Assembly (NCBI GenBank): GCA_010645155.1
Contig: CM021312.1
Span: 8,242,685-8,306,684 of the forward strand
DNA from: Tigriopus japonicus
Taxonomy: Eukaryota > Arthropoda > Copepoda > Harpacticoida > Harpacticidae
Direction of reading: 5' to 3'
DNA length: 64,000 nucleotides
Below, piece by piece: positions 46,416-57,823 of the stretch. The notes beneath the pieces were generated by a model. The model worked only from the letters and a program-made list of their open reading frames with translations, did no database searches and had not been told where the DNA came from. A program made the translations under genes and the position numbers. Position 1 is the first letter of the stretch, and each line of letters opens with the position of its first letter.

Positions 46416-48062
46416 CAGTCAGGAGCAAAAGTATTCGTAACCTCGAAAATTTTATTGATTTTTAAATGATACTCGATTTTTGAAAACTACATTTAAGAAC
46501 CATTTTGCTCCTTAGTTATTCTTTTATCATTTAAAAGCTATGATACTTTTCTTTTTAAAAAATTACAAGATTTTGGTTAAAAAACTGCTCAGAACATGTT
46601 TTAGACCAAGAGCAAAAGTATTCGTAACATTTTGTCAATAGTTTATTGAATGCCCTTTTTGCTGAATTACATTTAAGAGACGTTTTTTTATAATCATTTA
46701 CAAGATTTTTACATACATCTGAAGGAATGTTAGCCCATTCTTCATAACAGATTTGCTCCAGTTTGTCAATTGTCTTTGGACGTCTTGCACGGATACGGAC
46801 TTTTAATTCTCTCCAAAGGTTTTCAATTGGATTAAGGTCCGGATTCATGGAGGGCCAGTCCAAGACCTTAATCCGATTGTCCTTCAACCATTTCTTGACC
46901 AAAATGCTGTTGTGCTTAGGGTCGTTGTCGTGCTGGAAGACGAACTGTCGACCAAGCTGAAGTTTCCGCGCTGAACTCAGGAGATTCTCAGCCAAGATAT
47001 CCCGATAGTCTTCTTTTTTCATTGTCCCATGAATTCTCACGAGGTTACCGGTGCCTTTGGCGGAAAAGGAGCCCCATAACATGATCTATCCTCCACCGTG
47101 CTTGACCGTGGGGATGGTGTTTTTTGGATGAAACGCTTCTCCTTTACATCGCCAAATCCTTTGAACATCGTTGTGACCAAAAAGCTCAACCTTTGTCTCA
47201 TCTGACCAAAGAATCCTAGACCAAAAGTCACTGGTCTTGTCAAGGTACTTCTTGGCAAATTCCAAGCGAGCCTTCAAGTGTCTATCCTTGAGCAAGGGAG
47301 TCTTCCGTGGGCGACAAGACTTCAATCCTGCTTTGTGAAGTGAGCGAGCAACAGTAAACCTCGAGATGGACAATCCATTTTCACTGAGACTGTTCCGGAT
47401 GTCCTTGACCGTTGTTCGAGGATTATTTGTGACCTCTCTGACAATCTTCCTCTCAAGTCTGGCTGACAGTTTCCTTGGACGACCGGATCTTGGGAGGTTC
47501 TCAACCGTTCCGTTCTTTTGTGCCTTCTTCACGACGTACTGAATCGTTGAAATCGGGATGTCCAGAAGCTTCGAAATGGCTCTGTAGCCCTTGCCTCCAT
47601 GATGAAGACTTACTATCTTCAACTTCAAGTCCTTGTCGAGCTCCTTGACCTTGGTCATGATTGGCTGACTGTGAAGCAATTGTTCAATTCCGTAAAATTT
47701 ATAAGATCCACGAAAGATCTAGAAAATCTTCTATCTAGAAATAGGAGACTAAATGACTTTTCTCCGGCTTTCCAGAATGTTCTTCATCTTTCGATCAATT
47801 TTTTCTGATGAAAAATCTGTTTATAAACCTATTTTGTTACCTTTTTTGCGCGTTATGAATACTTTTGCACTATCTAAAATTTTATTTTTAATAATTAAAA
47901 GTTAGTTTCAGACATTTTTATAAAACAATTGCGGGAAACTGGTATTATTCTTAATCGGAAAAAAATATTACATTCTTACAAACTTCTAAGCATAGTATTT
48001 AATTGGATATAAAGGATTTTCTGGTTTTCTCGTCACGTTACAAATACTTTTGCTCCTGACTG
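46416..48062 (-). mobile_element. Tc1-family DNA transposon, 1647 bp, with IR/DR ends
   Basis: Terminal inverted repeats CAGTCAGGAGCAAAAGTATT and its inverse bound the element, flanked by TA at 46414-46415 and 48063-48064. A second inner copy of the core AGCAAAAGTATTCGTAAC lies at 46611-46628, and its inverse-type partner at 47852-47869, about 185 bases inside each end. This paired arrangement is the IR/DR layout of Tc1 elements such as Sleeping Beauty-type and Minos-like relatives, where each end has two transposase sites. It lies only 20 bases from the hAT-like element. Confidence 0.93.
46555..47679 (-). pseudogene. Tc1 transposase broken by one amber codon
   Basis: A single minus-strand frame runs from the ATG at 47679 (or 47658, MTKVKELDKDLK) to the stop near 46555, interrupted only by a TAG at 47088-47086. 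The N-terminal half has two helix-turn-helix units (KLLDIPISTIQYVVKK; DIRNSLSENGLSISRFTVAR) joined by the GRPRK hook. The catalytic triad blocks are RILWSDET, FQHDNDPKH and NPIENLWREL, fitting DD34E. The stop lies in the conserved GGG-x-x-M-x-WG segment between the first two catalytic residues, so a full enzyme is not made unless read through. Confidence 0.92.
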
Positions 48063-48064
48063 TA

Positions 48065-50200
48065 TCTTTGGCATGATAAAAGAAAACCAAACAGAAAGAA
48101 TAAGAGAGCTTCATTTAGCAATGGAGAATAATTGTTGAGTTAATGATGGTGCGAAGTTGTTAAAGAGTTGAAGACTGCATAAAATTTAAAATCCCTCCAT
48201 ACCCGTTTATTTAATTTACTTGTTGATTTTGGTATTCACATCTTCAAAGGAAGCCTTTGTCATCTAGCGTAATTATTTTTTCAATCGGTAGGTCACACTC
48301 TTTAGATCATAACAAATCATTGAAACCAGATGAGTGTGCCTTTACCGAGATTTCAATAGTTTTTCATCCTTAGAGGGTCAATAAGTTGTGATGAATTCAA
48401 TTCTGGTTATTATTGGTAGTTGGTGCTACATATGAAGTACTGTAAACCTTTGTCATTAACCTAGTTACAATTTGTAAAATCAACACTGTAGGTATGTAAA
48501 GAAGTTCTAGTGCTCATAGTTATGAAAAATAAGTATCAGCACTAGTCAATTTCATTGAATTTCGTTTTGAGACAAAATAAAAAACAATTACACCCACATT
48601 CTGTTATTGCAAAAATGGGTTTGACAATGAACTCAAAACACGTTACTACATTTGGTTGGGATTACATATATTCCAGATTTTCTAACAGTTATTTAAGTGT
48701 GGATGATTTGACACTGGTCTAGAAAGGAAACCCGTGGACATTGGATATGTTTCTTGCTCTTTATTTCTCAAGAACTGCTTCACACAGAACATTATTTGCC
48801 AGGAGGCTAGTACTTGTCGCTCAACCATTTTTTTTCGCCTCGATTTTTTAAAGTCGTTTTGTATCAGAGGCTTTGGAGACTTCAATAACTTTTTACATGC
48901 TGAGAGGATGCTTGACAAGGATAAACATATGGTAGACTTTTACAAAAAAAAACTTTATGTTTGTTGTAACACATTAGAGACAAGCTTAATCTCTGAGGAG
49001 CATCACATGATCTGCTTGATGAGCTTTGATGGTACAATGCCTGCTTTTCGCCACTGGTGTTAATCTGGTCCTTCATTGAACAGGAGAACAAAGGCTGTCT
49101 TTTCTATATCTTTTCCAAATCCAGAAGGTTCGCACGTAAGGAAACACATCCAATATGTTTTTTCATCATATGTGTCGCATTCTTCATAAGGTAACTTTCT
49201 AGCAGATTTAAGTAACGCATGGTAAAAGGCTTGGTTAACAAAACAAAGATGAATGGGATCTTGCTGTCAAGGCCTCGGTTTTCACATGTTTGTCACAAAT
49301 TCCACTAAAGTCAAATGAAGGGGCCCTTTCCATGTTGGTTCTTGGAGCATAAGCAACTTGTAATTCCAGGCCAGGTAGAGTCACTGGTTAAGCAAGGTTG
49401 AAGTAGGTTGGAGTCCCAAAATCCATGTCAAACCATTTCCATACACAATGTACTTTTCAGGTTGATTTATTCTGTAAAATACTCCTGTGGAACTCCTCTC
49501 GACAACGAGTTATGAAGGACGACTGTGTTGGAAACTAACTTGTTTGTCTTCTCCACAGAGTTCCCAGAGTGGAGATACCACAGCAGGCCGGCCGTGACTT
49601 TTTGTTGCAGGCAGCAAGGGCGAATCTGCAACAGCAACTAGTTGAAACCGTTGAAACTTGCCCAAATAAGTCCTATGCACCGACGTTTGTACTATGATCT
49701 TCCACTTGCTTGGGCAAGGTTTTACGATATTCTTCGGAAATATCTGCTTTTTCACGCAACTTATGGGCAACTTTGGTTTCAGTATCAGCTGAAAACAAGG
49801 CAGACAAAATGACAACAATGGCCCCTCTCTATACTACTACTCTAAGGTCTTCTCATGGCAGGGTGTCATAACTGAGAATTAGGCAGGACATTCAAAACCA
49901 TCATTTTGCTTTTGAGAATAAGGCTTTGCTTTGTTAAACTGTCGGAATCTGAGATGTTTGCATGCAATTCAATTGTTGTAAGCAAATTTCAAACAAAATT
50001 ACGTAAATTAGATTGTGCTTCATCTCGTCCCAATGCATGTAGATTTATTTCATGGTTGATCAGTTTTGGCCTCGCTGAAAAGATCCTATGAATCATAAAT
50101 TCAAAAAAGGCGGGAGCATAGCAAAAAAGGTTTCTTGTAAAAGTCGTTAAAACTGCCCATTACCTATTTTTGGACAGAATCATGGGTAGTGCGAAAAGTC
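48065..50200. other. Intergenic, no gene supported
   Basis: Reading 48700-49090 on the minus strand in one frame gives a Ser-rich, protein-like but stop-broken run, possibly a decayed element. No motif could be named. Nothing else supported. Confidence 0.4.
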
Positions 50201-50230
50201 TATACCCACTGTATATGGCAAATTCACTAC

Positions 50231-53056
50231 TCTCTACCCAAAGCTGATACCAACTTGGATTGGTCTGAAATGCTCCATCTTTCTTGGGCGTACCCAAAAG
50301 TGTGCCAATTTGTCCGTGACCAAGTTTGGAGGTGGTCCAAGCACCAGGAGCAAAGTTACAGGCTGAAACTTTTCTCTACCCAAACCTCTGTAGCATCGTT
50401 ATCTGATATGATAGAACCCAACGCAAATTGGTTTCCTGACCTCCTGCTCTGTCCCAACAACATAGGCTAGCAAGCTTTGTCCCAAAAACCAGGACACCCC
50501 TTTGGGGCACCACTTTTTCTTGGACCAAAAAATGAAGTGAGGATAGAATTTTTACAACTGAACATTATCCTACATTTTGGGACTTAACAGAACGAAACAA
50601 TGTCGGCAGAGTTGTAGTCAAGATACAGGAACGGCAAAGCCTGTTCTGGAATGCTGGGACCAAGGGCTACAGTTCCTCTTTAGGTCATGTTTTGATTGGA
50701 CCACTCCCTTGGGAGTTGGTGCCCTAAGATGAAACCCAAAAACTCTACCCATAATTCAGGGACCTGTTACTGAGACCAGGACTCATCAGAACTGACCCGC
50801 CCATAACAAAGACCCTCTCTAAAATCACCCACAAAGGCCAACCCCGGCCTTCAAGCAACTCTACCTCAACTCTGCGAGTTGGTAGAGGTCCCACTTTTTG
50901 GCTTGGTTTCAGTGAGTAGAGACCAGACCAAGTTCTTTTCTGGTTGCATTAGAGCTCATTTGAAGGTTCAAGCTGTTAGGTCTTGGTCCAACAAGGTCAT
51001 CCAAGGTCAAAAGAAAACTTTAGGACAAAAAACAGGCCCAGTTTTTGGGGATAGAATCGTGGTGTCGTAAAGTCGAAACCATCAGTACAATGAGGGAAGA
51101 CTGTTTTCAGGCTGAATGCTGATTCTTGTCACTACAGTGGCAACCTCTACCCAACCTGTTGCACCAAAGCCAAAACTTTAGTACAGACACAATCTCTACC
51201 AAGGGCCAAAAGAAAGGATTGTCTGAAACCTCAGTACAATGGGAGTCTCTACCCAAGTTTGCTGGGGTTCCAAGGCTGAAACCTCAGTTCAGCCAAAACC
51301 TCTACCCAATAGTTCAATGGACTGAACTTCAAGCAATGTCCTTAGAACCAATTGCTTACTTTGCAATTAGGATTTTAAACAGTTTTCTTTTTCCCCTTGT
51401 ACCACAAGAAGCGGGGAAAAAGGTTTATTCATAACATTCTTCTTTTTCTCCTTCAGAAATTGATTTAAATCTCATTTTATAAGGAGCCCAAAAGGATGTT
51501 ACTTCGGGGAAACCTTATTACAACTATTTCAATACATTGCCTGTAATGCAGACACTGTTCTTTCTCTGAGAAACTGAGGATCAAAGTTCTAGAAAGTACT
51601 TAAAGATTCTACATACAAGACATCTGATTTTTGACCATTTATAAGTGCTAGAAGGACAACAAAAATCATGGATTTTGTTAACAAGTTTCTAACTATTAAT
51701 ACATACACGACAGCTGATTTTTTACCATTAAGAAGTGCTAGAAGGTCAATAAAAATTGGGGGATTTTTTTAACAATTTTCTTACAATTTCTACATACACA
51801 ACAACTGACTTTAGACCATTTCCAAGGGATAGAAAATTGTCTAAAAGATCCCAGATTTTTTATTGACCTTCTATCTCTTGGAAATGGTCTTAAGTCAGTT
51901 GTTGTGTATGTAGAAATTGTAAGAAAATTGTTAAAAAAATCCCCGATGTTTTATTGACCTTCTAGCACTTCTTAATGGTCAAAAATCAGCTGTCGTGTAT
52001 GTATTTATAGTTAGAAACTTGTTAACAAAATCCATGATTTTTGTTGTCCTTCTAGCACTTTTAAATGGTCAAAAATCAGCTGTCGTGTATGTAGAATCTT
52101 TAAGTACTTTCTAGAACTTTGATCCTCAGTTTCTCAGAGAAAGAACAGTGACTGCATTACAGGCAATGTATTGAAATAGTTGTAATAAGGTTTCCCCAAA
52201 GAAACAGCCTTTTGGTCCAATTTCCAAGTGCTACAGGGACATTGACATTTAAGCATTTTCCCAGACTGTTATGGGCCGGCATACTTGGCCATACCTCCTT
52301 GAATTCTTTGTTAAAAAAAGAAAGAGCAAAAAGGGTGAAAAAGGTAAGCCAAATCAACTGCATCATGTCACCCAAAAAGGAATAAAATGACCAGGATTTG
52401 TTTGACCTTCCACACCCTTTTGCTCTTTCTCTTTTTCTCTGCTTTTGCATCGATCATGTTCAGAAGATAGCCAGCCAATTTTCACCTTGGGTAGAGATTT
52501 TATTATACCGAGGTTTCAATAGAACAATTTCAAGTGTTTCTACACCCACTGTTATATGTGGTTTCAGGACCTGGGCAGCAGCCTGGGTAGAGAAATCCGG
52601 CCCTATGTATTGGGTAGAGGGCACCAAACAGCCCCCAGGTCAGTGGATTTGATATTCCAGGGTTTTGATTACTCAGAGGCCCCCCTGGGCATCTGCTGCA
52701 TGCACAAAACAAGTTTCAGCAATGTGGGCCCACTGGGCGTGTCCCCCATGATCATGCCCCTGCAGGTGCCCAAATGAGTGGAGATTCCCTGAAACTTTTG
52801 ACACTTTTGGCATGCCGTTGCGCTAATGCTGAAACTTTTTTCTGACTTTATAACAATGGCGGTCTACACCCATGGGTAGAGACTTTTTTTTAGTCTCTAC
52901 CCACGGTTTATTCCATAACCCCACGATAGATTTGGGCGTGCCATACGGCAAAAGAAGCGCCGTGATGCGGGCCCAATTTGAAACGACCGGTCCAAGGCTG
53001 AGTATCAAAGATTTCTCGCCAAAACCCCATGGTTATAGATTTGGGTAGAGATTCCC
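50231..53056. repeat. Region of degenerate CTCTACCC-containing repeats in opposed orientation
   Basis: CTCTACCC occurs on the plus strand near 50232, 50374, 50742, 51144, 51245 and 51300. Its inverse GGGTAGAG occurs near 52492, 52583, 52608, 52874 and 53042. Several copies are preceded by GAAACCTCAGTACAAT-like words. The orientation flips around the hairpin at 51488-52215, so the region looks like the eroded flanks of one large inverted structure. No coding gene is evident. Confidence 0.6.
51488..52215. repeat. 728-bp near-perfect inverted repeat (hairpin)
   Basis: Arms of about 350 bases meet near 51851 with only about 30 bases of loop. In the 200 bases I compared directly, the arms differ at about six positions. 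Each arm also contains three tandem variants of a unit of about 91 bases starting TACATACACGACAGCTGATT and including GTGCTAGAAGG. No ORF. A transcript would fold into a long double-stranded RNA. Confidence 0.92.
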
Positions 53057-53083
53057 AGATTCCTTTAAGAATGTTTGGCGCGC

Positions 53084-53278
53084 GGTAAAAAGGTCACGAT
53101 AAATAGGTCACAGTTAAAAGGTCACCGTAAAACGGTCACGGTAAAAAGGTCACAAGGTAAAACGGTCACGGTAAAAAGGTCACGAGGTAAAAAGGTCACG
53201 GTAAAAAGGTCACAAGGTAAATAGGTCACGGTAAAAAGGTCACAGTAAATAGGTCACGTTAAGAAAGTCGCAAGGTAA
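53084..53278 (+). repeat. Minisatellite, left tract (GGTCACGGTAAAAA)n
   Basis: About 13 units of 14-17 bases built on GGTCAC followed by (A)GGTAAAAA, with variants such as GGTAAATA and GGTAAAAC. Its inverse is found at 54885-55078. Confidence 0.9.
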
Positions 53279-53915
53279 GAAATTCAAAAGCAGAAAAAGG
53301 CACAATGTAACTTCAAATTGAAATGATATTCAAAAAATGTTGTTGAGCACATGGACTGTATGCCATATAATCCATGTACAGTTGCCAGTACAGTTTTAAT
53401 TCTTTAAATCTTCTCTGGCTTTGACGAATAAATATTTTTTCGACAAATCTTGTACAAAATCATTGACACTAATCACCAATAACGTATTTTTACGATTAAG
53501 AAAAATAAGCCCAACCCCACAAATGATTGTAAAAAATATGAAAATGGTAAAGGTGTTCACCACATACATTGCATGTACAATTGTCATGAGGTAAGATGTG
53601 GAATTCATTTTTACTACAAGTCAGATGATGGTCGTTGTCTAAAACTTCCCTTGCCAGCTAAAACTGGGGAGCAAATATCGAGTTGCTTTGGCTTTTATAG
53701 TTGTGATACCTAATCCAGAACGTTGGGAAATTCTGGCTCTTTTGTATATCAGTTCTTGGAACAAAGAGAAATCGTATTTTAGCACTAGTAAAATGCAAAA
53801 AGCACTGAATTCATGGAGTGGGAGGCTAGCAATGAGAATTATGATTTCAAGCAGAAACAAACCATTTGCGTTCTTCTGCAAATGAAACTGGCTTGCATTG
53901 AGAAGAACACGTATT

Positions 53916-54128
53916 TCAAATTTCAGCCCAATCGAATGCCGGAGTGAAAAGTTATGCCTTGTCAAACTTACTGTATGTACTGAAGAGAGCATAGAATGAA
54001 TGAACTCGCCTTTTTGTGGTAAAACGATTACCACAAAAGGGCTTGTTCATTCATTCTCAGGAGGATTTGCACTGAGCTTTGAGAGAGCATAAGTTTTGAC
54101 TCCAACGTTTGATTGAGCTAAAAATTGA
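53916..54128. mobile_element. Foldback MITE, 213 bp
   Basis: Imperfect inverted ends of about 42 bases (TCAAATTTCAGCCCAATCG outward, then GGAGTGAAAAGTTATGC) and a palindromic centre (TTTTGTGGTAA / TTACCACAAAA). The half copy at 31800-31925 shares blocks. It lies within the DNA bounded by the two minisatellites. Confidence 0.7.
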
Positions 54129-54884
54129 AGTACGTAGTACACTCGACAAAAGAAATGTCTTCCTCAGTCTTGACCATTGACCACACAAACAAGTCCAGGG
54201 GTTTCAGTTTGGCGAGAACGGGGGCTACTTAAATTTGGCTCAGTAGCCGTCTATATCACCGGTTCCTAAACTGGGGGCCGTGAAGGATTTTTGAAAATTG
54301 ACAAAGTAGGTGAACTTGTCCAAATATAATGCTTGTAAATGATTTTGAATATTAATACTTATCAGTCCTTTTTAACTATGCTTCAAAACAATTTTATTGT
54401 TTTTGAAAACCAAGAACCCTACAATGAAGGTGTTACGTACCACAAGAGGAATTTTTAGAGGAAAGCATGGATTTACATTGCAGTATCAATTTCCAGGTTT
54501 AATCAACTGAATTTTCAATTGTCACTCACCTTAGTGCTTTCAATTCCATTGCTTGGTTTGGTATCTTTATCGCAGTCTCAGCAGAGTCCTTATTATTCTA
54601 CTGTATTTTGAATTGTTATTGAATTGAGTTGCGACCACACCAACTACAATTTTTGGTGTTAACTTTTGAATAGTAACAACTGCAAATTACCTAATACCTT
54701 TGTTAAAGAGACACTCCTTGCTATTTGATTTGCTGAATTATTTGTTGCTTTTTAGTGTCATACTGACGTTTTCTTAACGTCCAGTTAATCCCATGATTGA
54801 TAAATTGTCTCAACCTCAGTTAAAGTATGATGTTCAGCCCAACAACATTATGTGTGTGCTATGATTGCAAGACCTTTTCCTTGT

Positions 54885-55078
54885 GTGACCTTTTTATTGT
54901 GACCTATTTACCATGTGACCTATTTACCGTGTGACCTTTTTACTGTGACCTATTTACCATGTGACCTTTTTACTGTGACCTATTTACCGTGTGACCTTTT
55001 TACTGTGACCTATTTACCCCGTGACCTTTTTACTGTGACCTATTTACCTGTGACCGTTTTGCTTGTGACCTTTTTACC
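54885..55078 (-). repeat. Minisatellite, right tract, inverse of left tract
   Basis: About 13 units of GTGACCTTTTTAC(C/T) and GTGACCTATTTACC type, the reverse complement of the 53084-53278 units. The apparent YLPCDLFTVT repeat protein in this tract is only a reading of the satellite. Confidence 0.9.
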
Positions 55079-56548
55079 TACAATCGAATGTTTGATGTTA
55101 GTATAGCCTTCAAGAATCGATTGGTACACATCTTAGTTCTTGGCGTGCCCAACTATTTTAGGCATAATTTTGTACCACCGTGCTTAGTACTTATAACATT
55201 TTGGTCAAAGTGATTTTTCAAATATTTATTTTTAAGTGCGTTTTAAGTAATATAATAGTGTTTTGTCCCTGGCTGACCTATTTAACCAAATTCAAATAAA
55301 TGTTCTGCATTGCATTGACATCTCAAAAGTGGTCTCAAAAGTTTTTGTTATTTAAAAATGCCTTCTTGAGCTCAAATACACACTGAGTTCTCGTTCTTTA
55401 TGTCTGTTTATTCTCTCCTAGCATTGCTCTCATTACATCTAAAACTTCAGTCAAAGTAATTTTTTAAACCTTTATTTTCAAGTGTGTTTCAAGTAACATA
55501 TTAGGGTTTTTGCCCGTGACCTATTGACAGAATTTAAATTTTTATGCAGTAGTGTATTCACATCTCAAAAATGGTGTCAAACGTTTTTGGAATTTAAAAA
55601 TGACTTCTTGAGCTCAAATACACTCCGTGCGGACTTAAAATCTAAACAAGTTTGCGACTGAGTCATCAAAATCAGCATACAGCATCAAGATCAATCAGGA
55701 GGTGGTAGTTGTTTCTTAGTTAATTTTTCACAATAAAGACCGTAAATTTGAAAGACTCAAATCCTGTTCCAGGTCTCGAGTCTTTCATGAGTCTCTGGAA
55801 ATAGCGACCCTTACTAGAGACTGGCCGTCGTAGGCTAACACACGGTGCCTATGATTCACGCTGGTGATTGGTCAATAGCATTCAGTTGAACATTCAGCTA
55901 ATTCTAACGAAGTTCAATAACAAACCAGAGTACTTCTTATTTGTTGATTTTGAAGTGATCTGACTTGGTGCTGGGGTTGCCAATTTAATTTAGCTATGTG
56001 AAATCATATTCCCCTCTATCTACCAGTCTTCGTAAACCCGTTTTTTCTTTAGGGATCACCAAAGGCAAGGCATCCCTGACTTTAGTGACTTCTGAGCAGG
56101 GTTGCAAATCAAACTCCCATTCGTGTTTGCTCATATACAAGAGCAAAGCACCCATTCTTCAAGCGGTAACCTAACCTTGCAACCTCCCGTAAAAAAACTT
56201 GCGCAAGCCCAGATTTCACATCACTAAGATTTTGTTGTCAATCACCTGATTGTGTGACATTAATTGGCCCCTGTTTAAACTCCACACTAATTGAAATTAA
56301 CTTTTTTCATATCAGGTAAATACCTTAGACTCATTTCCAGCAGATTTGAGGACTTTCAATAACCAAACTGCCCTATCAAATGAGCGAAAAAGTTTAGATG
56401 TGTTTCTCAGAAGAAAACGTTCCTTTAATCATGAACTTCGGCTTCCCGCATGATGAATGACATAGACAGTCCGTGCCGGGTCGGGCAATCATAGATTTGA
56501 ATGCCAATCTCTGCCTTTTAGTATTTCTATCTGGAAATATGACCGAAT
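55079..56548. other. Intergenic, no gene seen; internal duplicated motif
   Basis: Blocks around 55210-55390 and 55457-55625 resemble each other (AAGTGATTTTTCAAATATTTA vicinity, GACCTATT, TTCTTGAGCTCAAATACAC), suggesting a diverged tandem duplication of about 245 bases. The same TTAAGCTCAAGTAGTCATT style block appears near 44900. No coding sequence. Confidence 0.4.
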
Positions 56549-56821
56549 CACAAAGCAGCTCCAGACTTCTCAGTTCTAGCTAAGCAGGCAGACCACGGCG
56601 ACAGTTGTTCGATCCGTGACCTCTAGATGACTCAGGCTGTATTTTCTCGATTGACTCTGAGAATCAAACTTCAAAAAGGATATTTGAGTTACAAACAAGG
56701 TAGCGCACTCTATGACGTTACTTATGAAACCATCATTTTTAACAATGTTTTTAGGTAATCCCTCATAGAGGGCGGTTATGGGGACGTCAAAATTGAGATA
56801 TCTCTATTTTATTTATCTATG
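56549..56821 (+). mobile_element. 273-bp dispersed element, copy 2
   Basis: Same start (CACAAA), same end (TTTATTTATCTATG) and same length as 43145-43417, with scattered substitutions. GACCGAAT is duplicated at 56541-56548 and 56822-56829. Different duplications at the two sites show independent insertions. Confidence 0.78.
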
Positions 56822-56829
56822 GACCGAAT

Positions 56830-57823
56830 CAATCCATTTCAACTTTGAATGAAATGAAATTTGAATCATTGACCCGAATTGCGGATCTCTAATCTTTATC
56901 CTGAAACACAGTTGTTATTAATCTAGAATAATTAATATTTATGAATGGTTACTTTTTGTAAACAAAAAAAACAATTTTATCAGTTAAAGGCTATTATTGG
57001 GTGCATTTTTTCTCGTGCTCTTCTTGGTTTGTTTGACTTCACATTAAAGCCACCGTCATTAGTGTTCTGATGCCGCTTCTTTCCCATGAGCTTCTGTAAT
57101 CGCAAAAAAACTTCTATGCTCGTACATAGCAAATTGTTTCGTTAGCAAATATTTTGTGCCAAATAGTCGAAATAATTCACGAATGGTTGGTTAACGTTTC
57201 TCAGATAAACCTTTTTCAGTTATTTTCCCTCAATTTAAAAGCGTCAATTGTTGGTTGACCACTGTCTAATGTACGATATCAGTATCACACGTGACTTTGC
57301 GCACATGATATTTTTTACATGCTCTTTTACCCACAGAAAGATTAGTGGTTTAAGAAACCATTAATCGACAATAATTGTTTTAAGCCTCTCCCATGGCTAA
57401 GATTTAGATTCCTCTTAGGCGAAGTGGACGGTGACCTTTATAATGCAAAGATCCTATTCCCTCCGACAAAGGTTTCGGATCTTGTGTTTCATGCCACAAA
57501 TCCTGTATCCTGTATAAACCGGACGTAACCAAGTAAAAAGAAGGCCATCCTTCAAAAAAGTTTACACAAAATTCCATTAGTATAAACTCAGCGGGAAAGA
57601 ATTTCATCAAGTTAAAGTACCCAAACCCTTCCTCACTTAAAAGGGAACGCATTTTTTAAAAAGGGACCATAATTTGAAATGGCATTTGTCAAGTTTGATT
57701 GTATAATCTTGATATTGAGTACCTCACTTTTTCCAAAATAATCCTAAACAACTCTATTAGATTTGGTTGTTTGACAGTTCATTTTGAGATCATTTTATTA
57801 TCTTTGTACTTGATTTCTTTCAG
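56830..57823. other. Presumed 5' region of METTL17; first exon not located
   Basis: METTL17 needs an upstream exon carrying the start codon and mitochondrial presequence, ending in phase 0. I could not identify it here. A minus-strand ORF of 82 codons (57404-57652) has no recognised motif. Confidence 0.35.

Noticed and set aside
54915..55106. Repetitive YLPCDLFTVT protein ORF
   Set aside because: It is only a translation of the minisatellite tract at 54885-55078, with no independent sign of coding.
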